64,000 nt of DNA, taken from NCBI RefSeq assembly GCF_011761635.1, contig NZ_JAASRN010000001.1:248001-312000 (forward strand). Direction: 5' to 3'. Below, piece after piece: positions 60,970 to 64,000 of the stretch; the stretch's first letter is position 1, and each line of letters begins with the position of its first letter. Source of the stretch: Thermonema lapsum (lineage in GTDB: Bacteria; Bacteroidota; Bacteroidia; Cytophagales; Thermonemataceae). The notes below the pieces were generated by a model. It was not told the origin of the DNA. It ran no database searches and worked only from the letters and a program-made list of their open reading frames with translations. The position numbers were made by a program, and so were the translations under genes.

Positions 60970-61435
60970 GGCAAGGGGCGCCCTTTGATTTTTGAGTAAG
61001 TAAACATATCTTCTCGGTAGGGAGCTTAAAGAGGAGTTGGGGGGTGACTTCTAATCTTAGGGTTTTGTTTTTCTTCTTGCGCTTCTTTATAGTTTACTTT
61101 TTTCATTCTGGGTGCCCCTTATTTTTGTTATTTCGAGTGTCTTTTTCTTTGTCATCGCTTCATCAAGCATAGCAGAAAATTTATTTGCTACTCATTGTTT
61201 ACCATAGGTTTTTGGGCTTGTTGCGCTTATGCTTCGTTCGAAAATACATACTTCAGTTGCTTTTGAGAGTAGTGTGAAGCCGAAAAGCCTAATGAGACCT
61301 TCCATATCCATTCGACAGTACAGCACTTCGCTTATCCAAATAAGTGGACTTCCACATTTGGTTTTTTTGTAAAAAAAGCTATATTACTACATGCATACCT
61401 TTAACTCTTTGTAAAATCATAAAACAAACAAAATT
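60970..61435. other. Long intergenic region before HMG-CoA reductase
   Basis: 466 bases, more AT-rich than the genes around it. No open frame with coding character, hairpin terminator or recognised RNA was seen. Near 61396 is TACCTTTA, one base from a -7 element, without a good -33. Confidence 0.5.
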
Positions 61436-62983
61436 ATGAACTTTATACCAAGTATCTTGTTGAAGCAGCTCTACACCCATGGAAGCCTTAAGAACGTAGA
61501 AGGCGGTGTGAGTTTGCGCATTAAAAACCGCCTCAAAGACGCCGACCTGGTAGCCATCAAGCGCATGAAAATCGACGACCGGGTTTTTGATGCCAGTCAA
61601 ATTATCGTAGACCTGCTCGATGGCAGTCCCACTTTCAAGGCATCAGAAATGAAGGAAAAGATTCATTTCCCCTTGCGCAAGCAAATTGAACTGATGGTGC
61701 CCTGCCAGCCCTTGCCCGAAGGTATGCACCATATTGAGGTGGAATTCAAGGCGTCGCCTTTTGGCAATTTGACCATCAAAACGGATGATGCTATTAAAAA
61801 AGAACCAGAAGACCTGAAAAGAATACCCCGCGACCCCAGCGACGACTACAGCGAAAGCATTATTAAAGCTCGACAGAAGTTTGTGGAGGAATTCACAGGT
61901 AAAAAGCTGGAGCACGTGCCTCACTACTCTTTCGACCCTCATATAACACAGGGCAACTGCGAGCATTTTATAGGGGTGGCACAGGTACCCATGGGTATAG
62001 CTGGTCCCCTGAAAATCAATGGCGAACACGCGCAAGGGGAGTTTCTTATCCCACTGGCTACTTCAGAGGGCACTCTTGTGGCTTCTTATAACCGCGGCAT
62101 GAAAGTGTTGAACCTGAGTGGGGGAGTTACCTGCACTGTCATTGGCGATGCCATGCAACGTGCACCGGTATTTATTTTCGAGAATGCCCGTGAAGCCCGT
62201 GAATTTGCCAAATGGGTAGAAGATAACTTTGACCACATAGCGCGTGAAGCAGAGGCTACCTCCAGTGTGGCAAAGCTCAAAGAAATAGACACTTATCTGT
62301 CGAATAAGTTCGCTTTTATGCGCTTCAACTACTACACCGGCGATGCCGCCGGGCAGAATATGGTAGGGCGTGCCACTTTTGCCGCCTGTGGTTGGATTTT
62401 AGATAACTACACCCCCGGTAAAATCAAGCAGTTCTATCTCGAATCGAACTTCGCTACCGACAAGAAAGCCTCGCAAGTGAATGTCATGCGCACTCGTGGC
62501 AAGCGGGTAGTAGCCGAGTGCACCGTAAAACGTGAAGTGCTGCAGCAAATCATGCGCGTGGATACGGAAAAGCTGTTTTATCATTACAATGTAGCCAATG
62601 TGGGTTCCATCCTTTCGGGTGCCAACAACAACGGGCTACACTCGGCTAATGCCATTACTGCCATGTTTATCGCTACGGGGCAGGACGTCGCCAATGTGTC
62701 GGAGTCCTCGGCAGGGGTGCTCTACTGTGAGCTCACGCCCGAAAAAGACCTTTATATGAGCATTACCATCCCTTCGTTGATTGTGGCTACTTATGGCGGA
62801 GGCACGGGCTTGGCTACCCAGCGCGAGTGCTTAGAGCTGTTGGGCTGCTATGGCAAAGGCAAAGTGAACAAGTTTGCCGAGATAGTAGCGGGGGTGGTGC
62901 TTGCCGGTGAGCTGTCGCTGGCATCGGCTATTTCTACCTTCGATTGGATTTCGAGCCACGAAGAATATGGACGTAACCGATAA
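61436..62983 (+). CDS. Hydroxymethylglutaryl-CoA reductase with an extra N-terminal domain
   Basis: 515 residues. About 160-515 is the class I-like catalytic domain: Glu211 in T-S-E-G-T-L-V, Lys343 in A-T-D-K-K-A-S, Asp417 in G-Q-D-V-A-N, His508 in S-S-H-E-E-Y-G-R-N, plus the nucleotide loop D-A-A-G-Q-N-M-V-G. It makes mevalonate from HMG-CoA with NAD(P)H. The first 125 or so residues form an extra, probably beta-rich domain that bacterial enzymes of usual size lack. Most Bacteroidota use the MEP pathway, so this marks a lineage with mevalonate-derived isoprenoids. No other mevalonate gene is near. Confidence 0.92.
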   Translation: MNFIPSILLKQLYTHGSLKNVEGGVSLRIKNRLKDADLVAIKRMKIDDRVFDASQIIVDLLDGSPTFKASEMKEKIHFPLRKQIELMVPCQPLPEGMHHIEVEFKASPFGNLTIKTDDAIKKEPEDLKRIPRDPSDDYSESIIKARQKFVEEFTGKKLEHVPHYSFDPHITQGNCEHFIGVAQVPMGIAGPLKINGEHAQGEFLIPLATSEGTLVASYNRGMKVLNLSGGVTCTVIGDAMQRAPVFIFENAREAREFAKWVEDNFDHIAREAEATSSVAKLKEIDTYLSNKFAFMRFNYYTGDAAGQNMVGRATFAACGWILDNYTPGKIKQFYLESNFATDKKASQVNVMRTRGKRVVAECTVKREVLQQIMRVDTEKLFYHYNVANVGSILSGANNNGLHSANAITAMFIATGQDVANVSESSAGVLYCELTPEKDLYMSITIPSLIVATYGGGTGLATQRECLELLGCYGKGKVNKFAEIVAGVVLAGELSLASAISTFDWISSHEEYGRNR

Positions 62984-63002
62984 GCACCATAGTTTTTTAC
63001 CT

Positions 63003-63036
63003 GAAGCCGTCCCTTGTGGCGGCTTTTTGTTTTTTA
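63003..63036 (+). terminator. Terminator of the HMG-CoA reductase gene
   Basis: AAGCCG and CGGCTT form a stem with a 10-base loop (a longer stem is possible with a mismatch), followed by TTTGTTTTTTAA. It lies 20 bases past the stop. Confidence 0.65.
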
Positions 63037-63062
63037 ACTGTATTGGGTACTTGATTTTTGGT

Positions 63063-63070
63063 TAATTTTG
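63063..63070 (+). promoter_or_regulatory. Possible -7 element for hutU
   Basis: TAATTTTG matches TAnnTTTG and lies 20 bases before the hutU ATG. No good TTTG upstream. Confidence 0.35.
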
Positions 63071-63090
63071 ATGAAAAATATGAGAAAATC

Positions 63091-64000
63091 ATGACAACAT
63101 CCACCTCTGCTTTGACCGATTTTCAAAAAGCTATCTTGCAGGGCATCCCCCAAGAGCTGCCCCCACCAAAGCCTTACGACCCGAACGTAAACCATGCCCC
63201 TAAACGCAAAGACATACTCACCAAAGAAGAAAAGAAATTGGCGGTGCGCAATGCTCTGCGCTATTTCCCCAAACAGTGGCATGCGGTGCTGGCAAAGGAA
63301 TTTGCCGAAGAGCTGGAGCGTTATGGGCGAATTTACATGTATCGCTTCCGTCCGGATTATCCCATGTATGCGCGCCCTATTGACGAGTACCCGCACCGTT
63401 CTAAGCAGGCGGCTGCCATCATGCTCATGATTCAAAATAATTTAGACCCCGAGGTGGCGCAGCACCCGCATGAACTCATCACCTACGGAGGCAATGGTGC
63501 CGTATTCCAAAACTGGGCGCAATACCTGCTTACTATGCAGTATTTAGCTACCATGACCGATGAGCAAACCTTAGTGATGTATTCGGGGCATCCGCTGGGA
63601 CTCTTCCCTTCACACCCCGATGCGCCGCGCGTGGTGGTAACCAATGGCATCATGATTCCCAACTACTCAAAGCCTGACGATTGGGAACGCTTCAACGCTT
63701 TGGGGGTTACCCAGTACGGGCAGATGACCGCCGGCTCTTATATGTACATTGGACCGCAGGGCATCGTACACGGCACTACCATCACAATATTGAACGCTGC
63801 CCGCATGGTGAAGCCCGATGGCGACTTTGGCGGTATGTTGTTCGTGAGTGCAGGATTGGGGGGCATGAGTGGTGCACAACCCAAAGCAGCCAAGATTGCG
63901 GGAATGGTGTCGGTGGTAGCCGAAGTAAACCCCAAACCGCTGCATACGCGCCATAAGCAAGGCTGGGTTGATGAAGTCATCGACAACATGGAGGCGCTCA
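63091..64000 (+). CDS. hutU: Urocanate hydratase (3' partial)
   Basis: About 303 residues are present; the frame is open at the window edge. Urocanase turns urocanate into imidazolone propionate in histidine breakdown, using NAD+ as an electrophile. Visible: the N-terminal extension typical of Bacteroidota members, Y-G-G-N-G-A-V-F-Q-N-W (NAD site), Y-S-G-H-P-L-G-L-F, T-N-G-I-M-I-P-N-Y, and Y-G-Q-M-T-A-G-S-Y-M-Y-I-G-P-Q-G-I-V-H-G-T, then the G-G-L-G-G-M-S-G-A-Q-P block. The start is the ATG at 63091. Confidence 0.93.
   Translation, partial: MTTSTSALTDFQKAILQGIPQELPPPKPYDPNVNHAPKRKDILTKEEKKLAVRNALRYFPKQWHAVLAKEFAEELERYGRIYMYRFRPDYPMYARPIDEYPHRSKQAAAIMLMIQNNLDPEVAQHPHELITYGGNGAVFQNWAQYLLTMQYLATMTDEQTLVMYSGHPLGLFPSHPDAPRVVVTNGIMIPNYSKPDDWERFNALGVTQYGQMTAGSYMYIGPQGIVHGTTITILNAARMVKPDGDFGGMLFVSAGLGGMSGAQPKAAKIAGMVSVVAEVNPKPLHTRHKQGWVDEVIDNMEAL

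Noticed and set aside
61643-62035. Leftward frame inside the HMG-CoA reductase gene
   Set aside because: Antisense to a clear gene; sequence lacks any domain.

Overview
The window comes from a member of the Bacteroidota, most likely the order Cytophagales. The evidence is the gene content: paired HmuY/TonB-dependent receptors, TamB divergent from TsaD, M1 peptidase, SiaB/SiaC, mevalonate-type HMG-CoA reductase and an AddB-like iron-sulfur nuclease. Several starts also carry the Bacteroidota promoter (TTTG, about 19-21 bases, TAnnTTTG) and no strong Shine-Dalgarno sequences are seen. Base composition is near 50% GC by eye. A thermophilic Cytophagales genus such as Thermonema would fit, but this is a guess. 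No insertion sequence, prophage, CRISPR array or rRNA operon was seen, so this is mostly ordinary chromosome.

Layout. 1-8.4 kb: the end of a 5'-nucleotidase, a YceI-like lipoprotein gene with a shifted start, an ftsW away from any division cluster, fumarylacetoacetase, and a giant tamB divergent from tsaD. 8.4-13.9 kb: tsaD, a MoxR ATPase, a metallo-beta-lactamase-fold protein, the SiaB/SiaC kinase-phosphoprotein pair, a 2Fe-2S ferredoxin and a conserved unknown. 13.9-18.3 kb: a haem/iron uptake locus (DUF6607, TonB receptor, DoxX-like protein, HmuY) organised around one divergent promoter region with two 19-bp palindromes. 18.4-30.8 kb: yidD, a TolB-propeller/outer-membrane-barrel protein, an FAD oxidoreductase, an AddB-like nuclease, a coiled-coil membrane protein paired with a vWA-like lipoprotein, and murI. 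30.8-34.5 kb: an outer-membrane protein, a short-chain dehydrogenase, a DUF2214 protein, two tandem tRNA-Asp units and ftsX. 34.8-41.7 kb: uvrA, a secreted protein and gcvP. 41.8-46.8 kb: a leftward five-gene operon (degenerate alpha/beta hydrolase, glycosyltransferase, small protein, orphan peptide-ABC permease, SpoIIE-type phosphatase) followed by a 58-residue protein gene. 47.2-50.6 kb: half of a split transketolase, an M1 aminopeptidase and a small conserved protein. 50.7-56.0 kb: a lipoprotein, then a beta-helix-like lipoprotein and its TonB receptor behind two sets of 11-bp-spaced TTAA repeats resembling a PhoB-family site. 56-64 kb: a truncated PepSY gene, unknowns, an arginyl-transferase, a beta-CASP nuclease, HMG-CoA reductase with an extra N-terminal domain, and the start of urocanate hydratase.

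The best leads for something new are: the twin-palindrome control region of the haem locus; the 11-bp repeat arrays upstream of the beta-helix lipoprotein/TonB pair; the coiled-coil membrane protein plus vWA-like lipoprotein pair; and the operon joining a hydrolase that has lost its nucleophile to an orphan permease and a signalling phosphatase. I saw no classic defence or mobile system.
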